From Phaeosaccion multiseriatum (taxonomy: Eukaryota; Ochrophyta, other classes): a stretch of DNA of 64,000 bases. The position numbers were made by a program, and so were the translations under genes. The notes under the pieces were generated by a model that was not told the DNA's origin, ran no database searches, and worked only from the letters and a program-made list of their open reading frames with translations. Shown here piece after piece: positions 35,201 through 40,193 of the stretch. Within the stretch, counting starts at the first letter, position 1; each line of letters begins with the position of its first letter. The stretch spans positions 1,302,001 to 1,366,000 of the forward strand of contig OZ218950.1 in the NCBI GenBank assembly GCA_965112735.1, written 5' to 3'.

Positions 35201-38200
35201 ACCCTCGATTGTGAAGCTGGCTCACCACTGGAGTCACGACCAACGTGCCCTGGGCCGATGGCCGGAGCTCGCGGAGCATGTCCAGCACATCGTCAACTTG
35301 GTGGACACCAGTGACCTCTTTAAGCGCGTGTGCCCCGAACATACTCAGTTCATCGGACTCCAGGACCTTGTCAGCATGTTTTTGGAGCAACACCTTAGCA
35401 AGGAGGAGCGGGCCACCGATTGGACGAAGCGGCCGCTGTCCGCCGCTCAACGGGAGTACGCGTTTGCTGACGCTGCGGCGCTCCTCCGCCTCTGGCCTCG
35501 CATGGCGGAGTGTGTGCCGTTCGTCCATGGTGGCCCGGGGGTGGAGCTTAGCGCGATGAGCCCTGCTCACACCCCTGCGGAGCAGGAGGAGATGCAAGTC
35601 GGCAGGTTCATGCAGGCCGCGGTTGGTTATTGGGGCGATCGCGACCACGTGTCACCGCTCTACATCTTTGGTGTCCACTCCAAGACGTTGGAGGTATTCG
35701 ACCTGGCCAAACTGCAATTCAAACTGCAGTGCTCGTGGGAGACAATGATGCAGATGGTGGAGCGGTTCACGCGGACATATAAGCGCCAGCGGAAGGTGGT
35801 GGGCGCGTTGGCCAGTCATCTAGATACCATGATCGAGTTGCCATGGAAGCAAGTCCGTCAGGTGTCGCGTGACTACTTCTCGATGTGCACACCAGCGGAG
35901 GCTCAGCAAACGGGTGCCGCGGCCGCTCATGCGTGGGCTGCATGGGAGGCCGAGCTTGAGGAGGATGCGTCTCGTCTGCCCTCGGAGGTGTGTCCAGCTG
36001 CTGTTGCTGGTGCCACCGAGGGTGAGGAGCTTGTTACGGAGGAGGGCCGCATCACCCACCCTGGGGAGCCGCCTGCTGCGGAGTCGCCGTCGGAGCCTGG
36101 TACGGCAGATCTACTGGTCACGGAAGAAGCGGGGGATGCAGGTGATGAAGCTGCGGATGCAGTGGATAATGAAGCTGAGGAGGCAGTGGATTCAGTTTCC
36201 AAGGAGCCGGTGGAGCAGGAGTCCACCTTGCAGCGCGAGCTTGATGGGCATCGACGAGAGGCAGAGCGACAGTTTGGGTGGTCTCTACCAGGCACGGTGC
36301 CTGCTGCCGCGGCGCACAGACGAGCGGCTGGAGCTTTGGGTGGCAGTCTGCATGTCGAGGCCGCGTGGTGGGTGCGTGCGCAGCGGGCTGATGCGGAGCT
36401 GGAAGCACTCCGTCGCCGTGTTCAGGCTGGGCCCACCGGCGGCGTGGTGGATGCAGGTGGGGGTGAGTTCTTTGTGGATGAGGACGGGCTCTTGATGCGT
36501 AAGTGGGCTCCTGGGGGCTTTCGGTGGCGGGTGCGGCACACTCGGCTACAAGTATGTGTGCCCAAGGAGATGCGGCCAGCCTTGCTGCATGCCGCCCACA
36601 CCGATGCCATCGCAGGTGGGCACCAAGGCCCGGGACGTATGCTAGACGCGCTGCAAGAGCGCGTATGGTGGGAGAAGATGAATGCACATGCGCTGTATTG
36701 GGCCCGCTCCTGTCTGGCGTGCCAGACACGCAAGACTCCTCGCCGGCAGCCAAAGCCTGTGCCGCTGTCGTCCATTTCCAAGGTGGATGGACCTTGGGCG
36801 GTCATGGGCGCTGATGTGGCTGGCCCCTTTCCTATGGGCATGGGCGGTGAGGAGTACCTCTTGGTGTTTCAGGATTGGTTCACGAAGTGGACAGTGGTGG
36901 TGCCTTTGAGGGCACAGGACTATACGGCGGAAGGTATTGCTCGGGCCTTCGTGCGGCATGTCGTCACCACCCTGGGTGTGCCCCGAGTGCTGGTGAGTGA
37001 TCAAGGCTCGCAGTTCACCAGTGCGCTCATGGGCGATGTGATGCGAGTTCTATCGGCGTCGCAAGTGTTCACGACGCCGATGCACCAACAGGCCAATGGG
37101 CAGGTGGAGCGCTTCATGGCCACGATCAAGGACATGTTGGCGACGACCGTGGAGTCACAGATGCAGCAGTGGCCAGATTACGTCGCCGGGCTCACCTATG
37201 CGTACAACTGCCGCTCGCAGGAGAGCACGGGGATGGCGCCATTCTACGCCTTGTTCGGTCGGCACCCCCCGGTGCCTCTACAGGCGATGCTTCCGGCGCT
37301 AGTGGAGGACGGGTCGTTTTCGTCTGCCTCGGCATGGGTCCACGAACTGCGGGCACGTCTGGCTGCGGCTGCGGCGGTGGTCAATGGGAGGCGCTGCGAC
37401 TACCACGGGAGATTGCAGCTGAAGAACGCCTCACGCCGTTGGCCGACGCCCCTGCGACCCGGAACCAAGGTGATGTTGTATCGTCCTGGTGCCGCCGCCC
37501 AGCAAGAAGGGGAAGAACTCGAAGGGCCCCCGTCAGCGCAACTCAAGGCTCTGCAGCACTCGTGGGATGGTCCTTATACAGTCTTGCCTTGGCCAGCTCT
37601 GGGGGCCTACTGTGCTCAGCATGGGCGGGTGAGTGAAGAGCACTATCAGGTCATGCAGCGCAGCGCAGTGTATCTGTCTATGAAACGGGTGCGCGGCAAT
37701 GGTGTGGAGCAGCTGCAACGGGCGTACCACAGAGACTTGACGAAGCCGTTCATCGATGGGGTGAGCGAGCGGCCCTTCGGTCTCCCGGAAGGGTTCGCCA
37801 GGTATCATATCCGTTGGTGCTCTCCTCAGTGGGCTACCAGCGCAATGCAGGAGCAGCGTAGCTTAGAGCTGGACGAGGTGAGTGAAGGGAAAGTGCCCAC
37901 GCTGGCGAGGATTGTGAAGTTCCGCTGGCGCAAAGCCACGGGGCTGCCACTGCGGCGAGAGTATAACGTGCGGTGGGCGGTGTCGGACGGCGGCACTTTC
38001 CAGACCTGGGAATGGGCTGAGTGGTTACTGGAGCGGGGACACGCCAAGGCCATAGAGGCGTTCGAGAACGCCCTCCCGCACACTGCCCTTGATCCAGGAG
38101 TGAATGTCAAAAGAGGGCATAGGTCTAAACGGGAAAGCACGATCCGTCTGCGGCAACATGAGAAGTGGGGCAGCGGGCTGGCGCACGAGACGCAATTCTA

Positions 38201-39708
38201 TCGCTCGCATCTCGGCTTCTGAGGGAGCTGGCGGAAGAGGCGGGGGTGTAGTGAGGGGGATGTTAGAAGTGGCCTAGTTGGGGTCCCTTGGGGACCCAAT
38301 CAGTAGTGTAACGGCCGGAAAACGGGCCAACTAGACGGTAAATCAGTAATAAAAGGAAGGAAGCGCAGCCTGCGTGTGGGCTGGCTTCCGGGTGCTTGCT
38401 TCAGCTCCTGCTCTGCTCTAGCTTGGCTTTGAGGCTAGCTGTCGGTAGTTTCGACATGATTCTCTCTCTCTGCTTGCTTCAGTCATCACTACTGAAAGGG
38501 GTACATCGACCCACCTGTTTTGCTCTCAAGCAGAGCTTCCTTGTCAAGCCCTGCGTCGCGAAAGGTCTCGTAGGCCACCTCCAACATGACTGAGTGTGTT
38601 GAGGAGAACAGCAAAGCAGGCGAGACCCTTGTTGGTTATACTGAAGACGAAACAAGTCCGAGCGAGTCACCATTGTGACGCTTTGCGTACCTCGCTGCTG
38701 AGGGTCCATTGCGGACGCTTCCGGGTCAGAGATGTTGAAGAAGGCGTTATCGAACAGCTCTACGTCGGGGAGGAAGCCCCCCCGCGTGGGGTAGCCGCTG
38801 TCCAAGGCCGCAGGCTCCCATCTGTGAGAGAGACGTGCGCGAACGCGGGAGGAGTGTTTTGGGAGGCGCCAGGCAGCAAGCAAGGGCAGTGAAGCAGGGA
38901 GGGGGCGTGGTGAAGGAGAGAAAGATAAGTGTGAGAGCAATCAGCTCTCCTCGACCGTGTGTACAGTGATTCTTCAGCCCTCATCCCGTCCACTACCATC
39001 CCAACCACTCCAGCAAGATCTGCTGCGGTGGCAGGAGGGGCGCGGGGCGGGCGGGGGCAAAATGCTAAGCAAGAAGCGCCGTGATGCACGCTGCCCAGCC
39101 ACCATCTCCAAGGTTCCGTCGCCCAGACCCAACCACCGCCCACTCACGCACCTATCTGTGGGCATGTCTGTGATGCCGCTGCCCTCCCTGCAGAGCAGGT
39201 CCCACAGCTCAGGAACGGAGTTGGCACCTCCTGGGAAGCGGCAGGCCATTCCAACAATGGCAATGTCGCCACGACGATGGCCGCCTTTCTGGCTTCTCGT
39301 TGGTCCGCTGCCCATGTTTGGGTGCGTGGGGGAGAGAGGCGCCCTTCCAACCTCCTCCTCTTTGCCCTTGCCATCGTACCAAAAGTCAAAGGGCTTCTTG
39401 TCGCCGAGGTCAGCAACAACCTCCTCGTGAGCCCTCCTCGTTTGAGAGGCCGAGGAGACTCCTTCGTCGATTCCGCCTCGTTGTTCCTCCTTTTCGTCGC
39501 CTGCTGGAGAGTCTCGCTCCCACAAGACTTGCGTCACCCCCCCCATTGGAACGTTACGACGGCCTTCCTCGCCCCTGGAACCTTCATTTCCATTCTTGGC
39601 GTGGCGGGAGAGGAGGAAGGGCTTCTTCTGGTCATCCCCTCTGCCTGCTGTCTCGCCGGACGTCACTCCTCCCAGGGCATCGTCCCCTCCTCGTCCACCA
39701 TGATCCAT
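1616..39708 (-). CDS. Giant modular type I polyketide synthase (3' end beyond window)
   Basis: One minus-strand gene, exons in transcript order: 39708-39152, 38821-38691, 38589-38515, 25868-25521, 25002-24493, 24019-22897, 22729-21952, 21793-16509, 16346-11301, 11138-6882, 6726-1616. All junctions are GT-AG and the phases add up, except for one base missing near 5984. The first ATG follows an in-frame TGA nine codons or fewer upstream, which supports the start. The order is A (KS-ACP), B (KS-AT-DH-ER-KR-ACP), C (KS-DH-ER-KR-ACP), D (KS-AT-KR-ACP), E (KS-DH-ER-KR-ACP), then KS-F, continuing past the left edge. No thioesterase or reductase release domain is seen here. The protein would make a carbon chain by successive malonyl condensations on one multidomain protein. 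Intron 3 contains a whole retrotransposon, and the intron after exon 11 contains a second copy. Product unknown. Confidence 0.93.
2300..7510 (-). CDS. PKS module E: KS-DH-ER-KR-ACP, no AT, with a frame break
   Basis: KS-E (about 7,505-6,110) has QTACSSS, HGTGT and KANIGH. The AT is absent. Between KS and DH the frame changes: one frame ends in a segment homologous to the KS-DH linkers of B and C, and the linker continues one base out of frame at about 5,982-5,990. DH-E reads DHAVNNVVIIP, so the Gly of HxxxGxxxxP is Asn; the second Asp (HPAVLDNATH) is present. ER-E (about 4,400-3,450) has LNFRDV and HAASGGVG. KR-E has GGLGALG, FTSMAG and QANYAAAN. The ACP has GLDSLSTVEL. Either the break is an assembly error or the gene is damaged from here on. 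Confidence 0.87.
6727..6881 (-). other. PKS intron inside KS-E
   Basis: A 155-nt phase-2 intron just before the RCKTFD motif. The donor is TG|GTAAGT and the acceptor CAG|GCGCTGC. It has the same position and phase as the introns in KS-B, KS-C and KS-D. Confidence 0.9.
7560..11940 (-). CDS. PKS module D: KS-AT-KR-ACP (beta-hydroxy forming)
   Basis: KS-D (about 11,935-10,530) has DTACSSS. AT-D (about 10,475-9,540) has GQGSQ, GHSLG and HAFH, pointing to malonyl-CoA. The stretch 9,300-8,950 fits the structural half of a KR, and the catalytic KR (about 8,690-8,110) has GGLGGLG, YSSMAG, the Tyr in QMNYAAAN and LDD. No DH or ER motifs occur in between, so the beta-hydroxyl should be kept. The ACP Ser is in GLDSMASVEF. 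In a chain otherwise predicted to be fully reduced this would leave one mid-chain or subterminal OH. Confidence 0.9.
9665..10402 (-). repeat. Duplicated AT block in module D (pairs with 21053-21784)
   Basis: About 0.74 kb of the AT core (GHSLG through HAFH and beyond) is highly similar at DNA level to 21053-21784 in module B, with more differences than the KS and ER-KR pairs. It suggests an older or partly eroded conversion tract. Confidence 0.8.
10517..12140 (-). repeat. Duplicated PKS block, KS-D copy (pairs with 15725-17348)
   Basis: About 1.62 kb spanning the whole KS, its intron and the end of the preceding ACP is almost identical to 15725-17348, at a constant offset of 5208 bp, with only scattered single-base differences. 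The surrounding AT (module D) and DH (module C) sequences do not match, so the edges are sharp. Confidence 0.92.
11139..11300 (-). other. PKS intron inside KS-D
   Basis: A 162-nt phase-2 intron before RCKTFD. By eye its sequence is identical to the KS-C intron at 16347-16508, which shows the two copies separated very recently. Confidence 0.92.
11980..17150 (-). CDS. PKS module C: KS-DH-ER-KR-ACP, no AT
   Basis: KS-C (about 17,145-15,740) has DTACSSS, HGTGT and KTNIGH. About 50 residues after the KS the DH starts (DHAVGGVVLMP, HPAVLDSAAH), so no room for an AT exists. ER-C, KR-C and ACP-C (GLDSMSTVEL) follow with intact motifs. KS-C is nearly identical at DNA level to KS-D, and ER/KR-C to ER/KR-B, so the module is a mosaic of recently copied pieces. 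Malonyl must come from AT-B, AT-D or a separate protein. The expected outcome is full reduction. Confidence 0.9.
12390..14123 (-). repeat. Duplicated PKS block, ER-KR copy in module C (pairs with 17604-19337)
   Basis: About 1.73 kb covering ER and KR matches 17604-19337 at an offset of 5214 bp with few differences. Identity stops abruptly upstream of the ER (14,123) and in the KR-ACP linker (about 12,390). Confidence 0.9.
15725..17348 (-). repeat. Duplicated PKS block, KS-C copy (pairs with 10517-12140)
   Basis: Partner of the block at 10517-12140. It includes an intron with no visible difference, which selection on protein sequence cannot explain. Confidence 0.92.
16347..16508 (-). other. 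PKS intron inside KS-C
   Basis: A 162-nt phase-2 intron before RCKTFD. It is the twin of the KS-D intron; the flanking exons are also nearly identical. Confidence 0.92.
17190..23525 (-). CDS. PKS module B: KS-AT-DH-ER-KR-ACP (fully reducing)
   Basis: KS-B runs about 23,520-22,100 with Cys in DTLCSSS, HGTGT and KTNIGH. AT-B (about 22,015-20,930) has GQGSQ, GHSLG and HAFH; HAFH is the usual signature of malonyl-CoA choice. DH-B (about 20,760-19,870) has DHAVGGVVLMP (HxxxGxxxxP) and a second Asp in HPAVLDNAAH. ER-B (about 19,290-18,340) has LNFRDV and HAASGGVG. KR-B (about 18,310-17,720) has GGLGALG, YTSMAG, the Tyr in QANYAAAN and an LDD motif, which predicts a B-type (D-hydroxyl) KR. The ACP Ser is in GLDSMSTVEL (codon 17329-17327). 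The AT is split by an intron (21951-21794). The expected outcome is one malonyl extension reduced to CH2-CH2. Confidence 0.92.
17604..19337 (-). repeat. Duplicated PKS block, ER-KR copy in module B (pairs with 12390-14123)
   Basis: Partner of the ER-KR block in module C. The DH domains next to the two blocks are homologous but clearly diverged. Confidence 0.9.
21053..21784 (-). repeat. Duplicated AT block in module B (pairs with 9665-10402)
   Basis: Partner of the AT block in module D. Similarity ends at the exon 8 start, where module B has an intron (21951-21794) and module D has none. Confidence 0.8.
22730..22896 (-). other. PKS intron inside KS-B
   Basis: A 167-nt phase-2 intron at the same codon as in KS-C, D and E, but with diverged sequence. 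This makes the intron position older than the recent duplications. Confidence 0.9.
23560..25868 (-). CDS. PKS module A: KS with Cys-to-Ser active site, then ACP
   Basis: KS-A resumes after the retrotransposon-bearing intron. The nucleophile motif reads NTASSSS where the other KS domains have xTACSSS or TLCSSS; the codon is TCT at 25710-25708, about residue 308. HGTGT and KTNLGH are intact. After the KS (ending near the conserved NAH at about 23,970) comes a short linker and an ACP with the phosphopantetheine Ser in GMDSLALMEL (codon 23714-23712). There is no AT. KS domains lacking Cys are known from loading modules (KSQ) and non-elongating KS0 domains, so I infer a loading or decarboxylating role. 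KS-A also has a different intron position from the other KS domains, so it is probably of separate ancestry. Confidence 0.88.
24020..24492 (-). other. PKS intron filled by a GTGA tetranucleotide array
   Basis: The intron between KS-A exons 5 and 6. About 24146-24455 is a nearly pure GTGA repeat (plus-strand reading) with sporadic variants. Translations of it give meaningless SLTH repeats. It probably varies in length between strains. Confidence 0.9.
25003..25520 (-). other. PKS intron with long polypyrimidine stretch
   Basis: The intron between KS-A exons 4 and 5; the donor follows YVRA (GCAG|GTGAGC) and the acceptor precedes EGCGAV. Plus-strand 25130-25420 is almost only C and T. I see no gene in it. 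Confidence 0.85.
25961..25964. repeat. Target site duplication, left copy (TGAT)
   Basis: TGAT directly precedes the 5' LTR and is repeated directly after the 3' LTR at 38457-38460. A 4-bp duplication is short for gypsy elements (usually 4-6 bp) but acceptable. Confidence 0.88.
25965..26160 (+). repeat. 5' LTR of copy 2
   Basis: 196 bp, TGTTAG...TCGACA. It should hold the element's promoter and polyadenylation signals; an AATAAA-like motif sits near its middle (CAGTAATAAAAGG). It has a perfect hairpin arm pair GGGTCCC/GGGACCC near the start. Confidence 0.95.
26303..27793 (+). CDS. Retrotransposon gag, N-terminal part (frame broken)
   Basis: The first ATG of the frame is at 26303. Residues 1-190 are acidic, low-complexity and contain a short tandem repeat around AESVGQEDSGD. 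Residues about 195-320 form a Q/E-rich coiled coil. From about residue 345 (LPSLFDAAGQ) a helical region resembles gypsy capsid domains. The reading frame leaves the homologous capsid sequence at about 27,715 and ends at a TGA at 27,791, while the capsid continues in another frame from about 27,735. At least one indel separates the two parts in this copy. It would assemble virus-like particles and bind element RNA. Confidence 0.75.
   Translation: MDFLRFHAARVARAEEGDFLSLSSAEGATSDAEGGGADGGAADVGSVVSEAAAPPAEVTASPGAVDRVRAALRRGEESLESPSFFEGSAITAAAASPPAAGVRPLTVAASEVSFHSGDAESVGQEDSGDAESVGQEESTVWDVVGTPLVPLVGASGGARVVDQPAEGEKTPEQEDTRVLQEGLEMLTQHQAAQLMAAQLRESKAETAALQRELEVLRLSRGAEQQRKFAVELQQQVAAELQRQMAAQPPPKRPPEGAAQLEVETLQRELLAAQLQQVKDAAPGGVEVLQQQVKDMLQRDMERERERARQQALDVLQAPARHTVQTITLPVGAIRVLQEQKLPSLFDAAGQPHPRAVVLARMYNWVSILQGQEILTSTGSVLPGQGRVMEQRVLADLGAVDRATVLAEAQKGASWMEGDQHVTLEWETESAQFQLLARCLLRLFGVPVARDGLQQLVQTLVREAKPLEASTVSCRGEPGARQGCSPSWRNSLCVWRR
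27730..28527 (+). CDS. Retrotransposon gag, C-terminal capsid and nucleocapsid
   Basis: The frame is open from 27730 and continues the capsid-like helices (LAELSLCLAQ, LAVLRPEVEIRL, FWLRWES). A Gly-rich stretch and a polyQ linker follow, then a zinc knuckle CMTCRRAGHGWIEC, spaced C-x2-C-x4-H-x4-C as in nucleocapsid proteins. It ends at a single TGA (28525-28527); the same frame then stays open into the protease ORF, suggesting stop readthrough or an internal start. The start of this part is not defined because of the frame break upstream. Confidence 0.8.
28525..28527 (+). other. Single in-frame UGA between gag and protease frames
   Basis: The gag frame ends TGA-CGG and the same frame is open from 28528 to 31986. 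Leaky UGA-C contexts are known in viral gag-pol readthrough. Whether readthrough happens here is inference. Confidence 0.5.
28528..31986 (+). CDS. Retrotransposon protease ORF with long Q-rich N-terminus
   Basis: About 1,150 codons in the gag C-terminal frame. The first half is Gln/Ala-rich with CAG runs and repeated modules (VVEGAHxEA, SAVEQLP). The retropepsin motif is ALMDSGCTGAGCI, with catalytic Asp codon at 30556-30558; the flap region and ILGQ-like IFLGQDFF follow. A beta-rich region at about 30,960-31,240 has no assigned function. The ORF stops at TAG 31984-31986, just after a run of seven G, overlapping the next ORF by 76 bases. The unusually long Q-rich region may be a spacer or structural part of the particle. 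Confidence 0.85.
31911..38222 (+). CDS. Retrotransposon pol: RT, RNase H, DEDDy exonuclease, integrase, chromodomain
   Basis: A frame of 2,103 codons, probably entered by a frameshift near 31,980. RT (about residues 400-640) has VMDIMSGYF, MPQGAKNAP and FVDD (33603-33614). RNase H (about 715-840) has TDAST, STELELLAV and VVTDHQP. Residues about 1015-1205 form an RNase D/WRN-type 3'-5' exonuclease: D1040 and E1042 (MDSEW), D1110 (SHDQRAL), Y1183 and D1187 (YAFAD). A region without clear homology follows (about 1210-1450). Integrase has an HHCC finger (HAAHTDA, CLACQ), then D (GADVAGPF), D (SDQGSQF) and E (QVERFM). The tail has a chromodomain-like segment (about 1990-2055). No frame break is visible, so the ORF looks functional. 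Confidence 0.93.
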   Translation: MGERLGATTGAAGASRALGALLGGIVRVPARRADTPRVDSKEETAAWLATQQAKRLQAAQQQARQQRQWALQRRHKAQREELFKRADSSAAQQVQRSNAVQQQVAPAAVARRRQTQLQEPRPPRTGQLQVHHVAGADDSTSRPAPGAASSVASEEPPLRSEAGSSSAAVGTSLTDLRGDGWVLDADGALRLGSQSDTSGGTLMAGVQLIKEWYPHLSERVYGRLRECLVAAEEGAVTALLLLRPHVHQAAGTGLSGVGDVAVAAWAQQLLSLWSSRPLQQQEKVEQDMTNALLLLIQLRTVLQESRCLGGGVESWDAGELVVEQRRRAKLTTERAQFWLRELPSPLHAITIGDGAWTEVQRWGLVAILRARSQAFCQRPGDYGRTDTLFFEWGLKDANQQPIRSSARRYPPHLRRGIEIEIDKLLAAAIIRPSTSSWATPLMAVLKTDAAGKTKCHEDGTPVVRMTCDLSQLNDACRTEAPAMPVIDDLLAEMHGSKVFSVMDIMSGYFNVPMASAAEEDISTFVCHSGTYAWRVMPQGAKNAPAVFVRLMNKVLKGLQEHVACFVDDIAVFSATVEQHLEHLDAVLARLVEHKLKLEPSKAVLGAPEVRFCGHLLDQNGVRTDPAKHAAVQELVKPLRLLAKDGGVNRVKQVRRFIGMLSYFRRFIPEFARKVRPLNGLLRKGVDVSTAWNASHDAAWDGLVADLLSSPALAFPEYGPATTFTLSTDASTEGLAGVLSQKDATGEERVVTFISRATTETEARLSSTELELLAVVWCVRKLAMYICHYPTTVVTDHQPLLWLAGHKDTNSKLFRWYERLSTHHLQFVHRPGKQMVVPDCLSRNALPVQEWETHAGVDLAMVACEWPSPLHTWCASMGVQLNLVEMVGDECSLHWEEPTEGALLRFLAVAQQLQGEADTRLPIPVPAVTAQQQQQRCHHQQQSGAEALQAWQTAEVDLAATQSRRGTARRAWTQRLQQCGWQPTRAPQLGVKKAVIEAWQPGQMPPFVSHISAARCTYVSTPRHVQALSTQLRSAKVVAMDSEWARHRRRASLLQLAVQVGPLPDVARDYGLLIDLDALQKAGGMMVLAQVLRDLWAEPSIVKLAHHWSHDQRALGRWPELAEHVQHIVNLVDTSDLFKRVCPEHTQFIGLQDLVSMFLEQHLSKEERATDWTKRPLSAAQREYAFADAAALLRLWPRMAECVPFVHGGPGVELSAMSPAHTPAEQEEMQVGRFMQAAVGYWGDRDHVSPLYIFGVHSKTLEVFDLAKLQFKLQCSWETMMQMVERFTRTYKRQRKVVGALASHLDTMIELPWKQVRQVSRDYFSMCTPAEAQQTGAAAAHAWAAWEAELEEDASRLPSEVCPAAVAGATEGEELVTEEGRITHPGEPPAAESPSEPGTADLLVTEEAGDAGDEAADAVDNEAEEAVDSVSKEPVEQESTLQRELDGHRREAERQFGWSLPGTVPAAAAHRRAAGALGGSLHVEAAWWVRAQRADAELEALRRRVQAGPTGGVVDAGGGEFFVDEDGLLMRKWAPGGFRWRVRHTRLQVCVPKEMRPALLHAAHTDAIAGGHQGPGRMLDALQERVWWEKMNAHALYWARSCLACQTRKTPRRQPKPVPLSSISKVDGPWAVMGADVAGPFPMGMGGEEYLLVFQDWFTKWTVVVPLRAQDYTAEGIARAFVRHVVTTLGVPRVLVSDQGSQFTSALMGDVMRVLSASQVFTTPMHQQANGQVERFMATIKDMLATTVESQMQQWPDYVAGLTYAYNCRSQESTGMAPFYALFGRHPPVPLQAMLPALVEDGSFSSASAWVHELRARLAAAAAVVNGRRCDYHGRLQLKNASRRWPTPLRPGTKVMLYRPGAAAQQEGEELEGPPSAQLKALQHSWDGPYTVLPWPALGAYCAQHGRVSEEHYQVMQRSAVYLSMKRVRGNGVEQLQRAYHRDLTKPFIDGVSERPFGLPEGFARYHIRWCSPQWATSAMQEQRSLELDEVSEGKVPTLARIVKFRWRKATGLPLRREYNVRWAVSDGGTFQTWEWAEWLLERGHAKAIEAFENALPHTALDPGVNVKRGHRSKRESTIRLRQHEKWGSGLAHETQFYRSHLGF
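31976..31986 (+). promoter_or_regulatory. Candidate -1 ribosomal frameshift site
   Basis: G-GGG-GGA followed directly by the TAG stop of the protease frame fits the X-XXY-YYZ slippery pattern. Shifting -1 here enters the RT-integrase frame (GIVRVPARR...). The G7 run is also a place where sequencing indels are common, so a continuous frame cannot be excluded. Confidence 0.5.
34950..35530 (+). other. DnaQ-fold 3'-5' exonuclease domain inside pol (RNase D/WRN-like)
   Basis: A DxE motif in VAMDSEW (35025-35039), a second Asp in HHWSHDQRAL (codon 35238-35240), and a final YAFAD with Tyr codon 35457 and Asp codon 35469. The neighbouring W-x-x-RPL-x-x-x-Q-x-x-YA pattern is typical of the RNase D/WRN-exonuclease/EXD2 group. 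All four acidic ligands and the Tyr are present, so catalysis is plausible. It is fused in frame between RNase H and integrase. Confidence 0.88.
38250..38260 (+). other. Polypurine tract before the 3' LTR
   Basis: AGTGAGGGGGA abuts the 3' LTR, the expected place for plus-strand DNA priming. The same tract precedes the LTR of copy 1 (1399-1409). Confidence 0.75.
38261..38456 (+). repeat. 3' LTR of copy 2
   Basis: 196 bp; I find no difference from the 5' LTR at 25965-26160. Confidence 0.96.
38457..38460. repeat. Target site duplication, right copy (TGAT)
   Basis: TGAT directly after the 3' LTR, matching 25961-25964. Confidence 0.88.
38515..39708 (-). CDS. PKS N-terminus and first part of KS-A (exons 1-3)
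   Basis: Exon 1 encodes a low-complexity, charged leader of about 145 residues with no recognisable domain, then the KS start (DIAIVGMACRFPGG) near 39,268. Exon 2 carries the conserved stretch DPEASAMDPQQR, and exon 3 the segment MLEVAYETFRDAG up to the codon split before VFIG. Introns are 39151-38822 and 38690-38590. The retrotransposon lies in the next intron (38514 down to 25869). No CoA-ligase, AT or other loading domain is visible in the leader, so the starter unit cannot be read from the sequence. Confidence 0.88.
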
Positions 39709-40193
39709 CCTCACTTTTCGTTCCCTTCAGCACCACTAGAGGGCAAGAAACACGGGGAGAGTTGAGTGCGGATTTCTACCCAAAAAAAAAGAAAAAATCT
39801 TGAAATTTCACCGCATCAAGAAGGCGGCCGGCCCGGAAGGCGAGGAACTTTAAAAAGGGGTAGATGATACTCTACTCCCAAAATGATGAGAAAGTCACTA
39901 AGACAATGGTATATCGATGCAGGAGGAGGAGGGAACAGGCGTACCGGTGGACGAAGGAGAGGCCAAACAATCAGACGAAGGAGATACAGGGCAAGAGGAG
40001 AACGACGACGTGGCACTAGTCTCGGGTGCCAAGTCTCGAGCGGGCAGAGCGCTGAAGCGCCCAAGGATCAATTGGACATAAACCCCCCCTGCCACGCTAC
40101 GTGCCTAGCTACGTGCTCTACGAAGCGTGCGCACGAGTCGGCCCTGGACATGATTATCTGATTATTGATTGTGGCCGGCGCCAGCCAGCCTGA
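39709..40193. promoter_or_regulatory. Intergenic region upstream of the PKS
   Basis: About 485 bp between the PKS start and the end of the neighbouring minus-strand gene; it should contain the PKS promoter. It has an A-rich run (39781-39800) and a TTTAAAAAG stretch near 39,850. I cannot assign a specific core promoter element. No ORF of note. Confidence 0.4.

Larger units (their letters stand above)
25965..38456 (+). mobile_element. Complete Ty3/gypsy LTR retrotransposon (copy 2)
   Basis: A 12,492-bp element with identical 196-bp LTRs, TGAT duplications, gag with a CCHC knuckle, aspartic protease, reverse transcriptase, RNase H, a DEDDy exonuclease-like domain, integrase and a chromodomain-like tail. 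Protease to integrase order with integrase last is the Ty3/gypsy arrangement. Identical LTRs mean a very recent insertion. It sits in the PKS intron between exons 3 and 4 (38514-25869), antisense to the PKS. If that intron is still spliced, the PKS message could survive. No other cellular gene is seen in the element. Confidence 0.96.
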
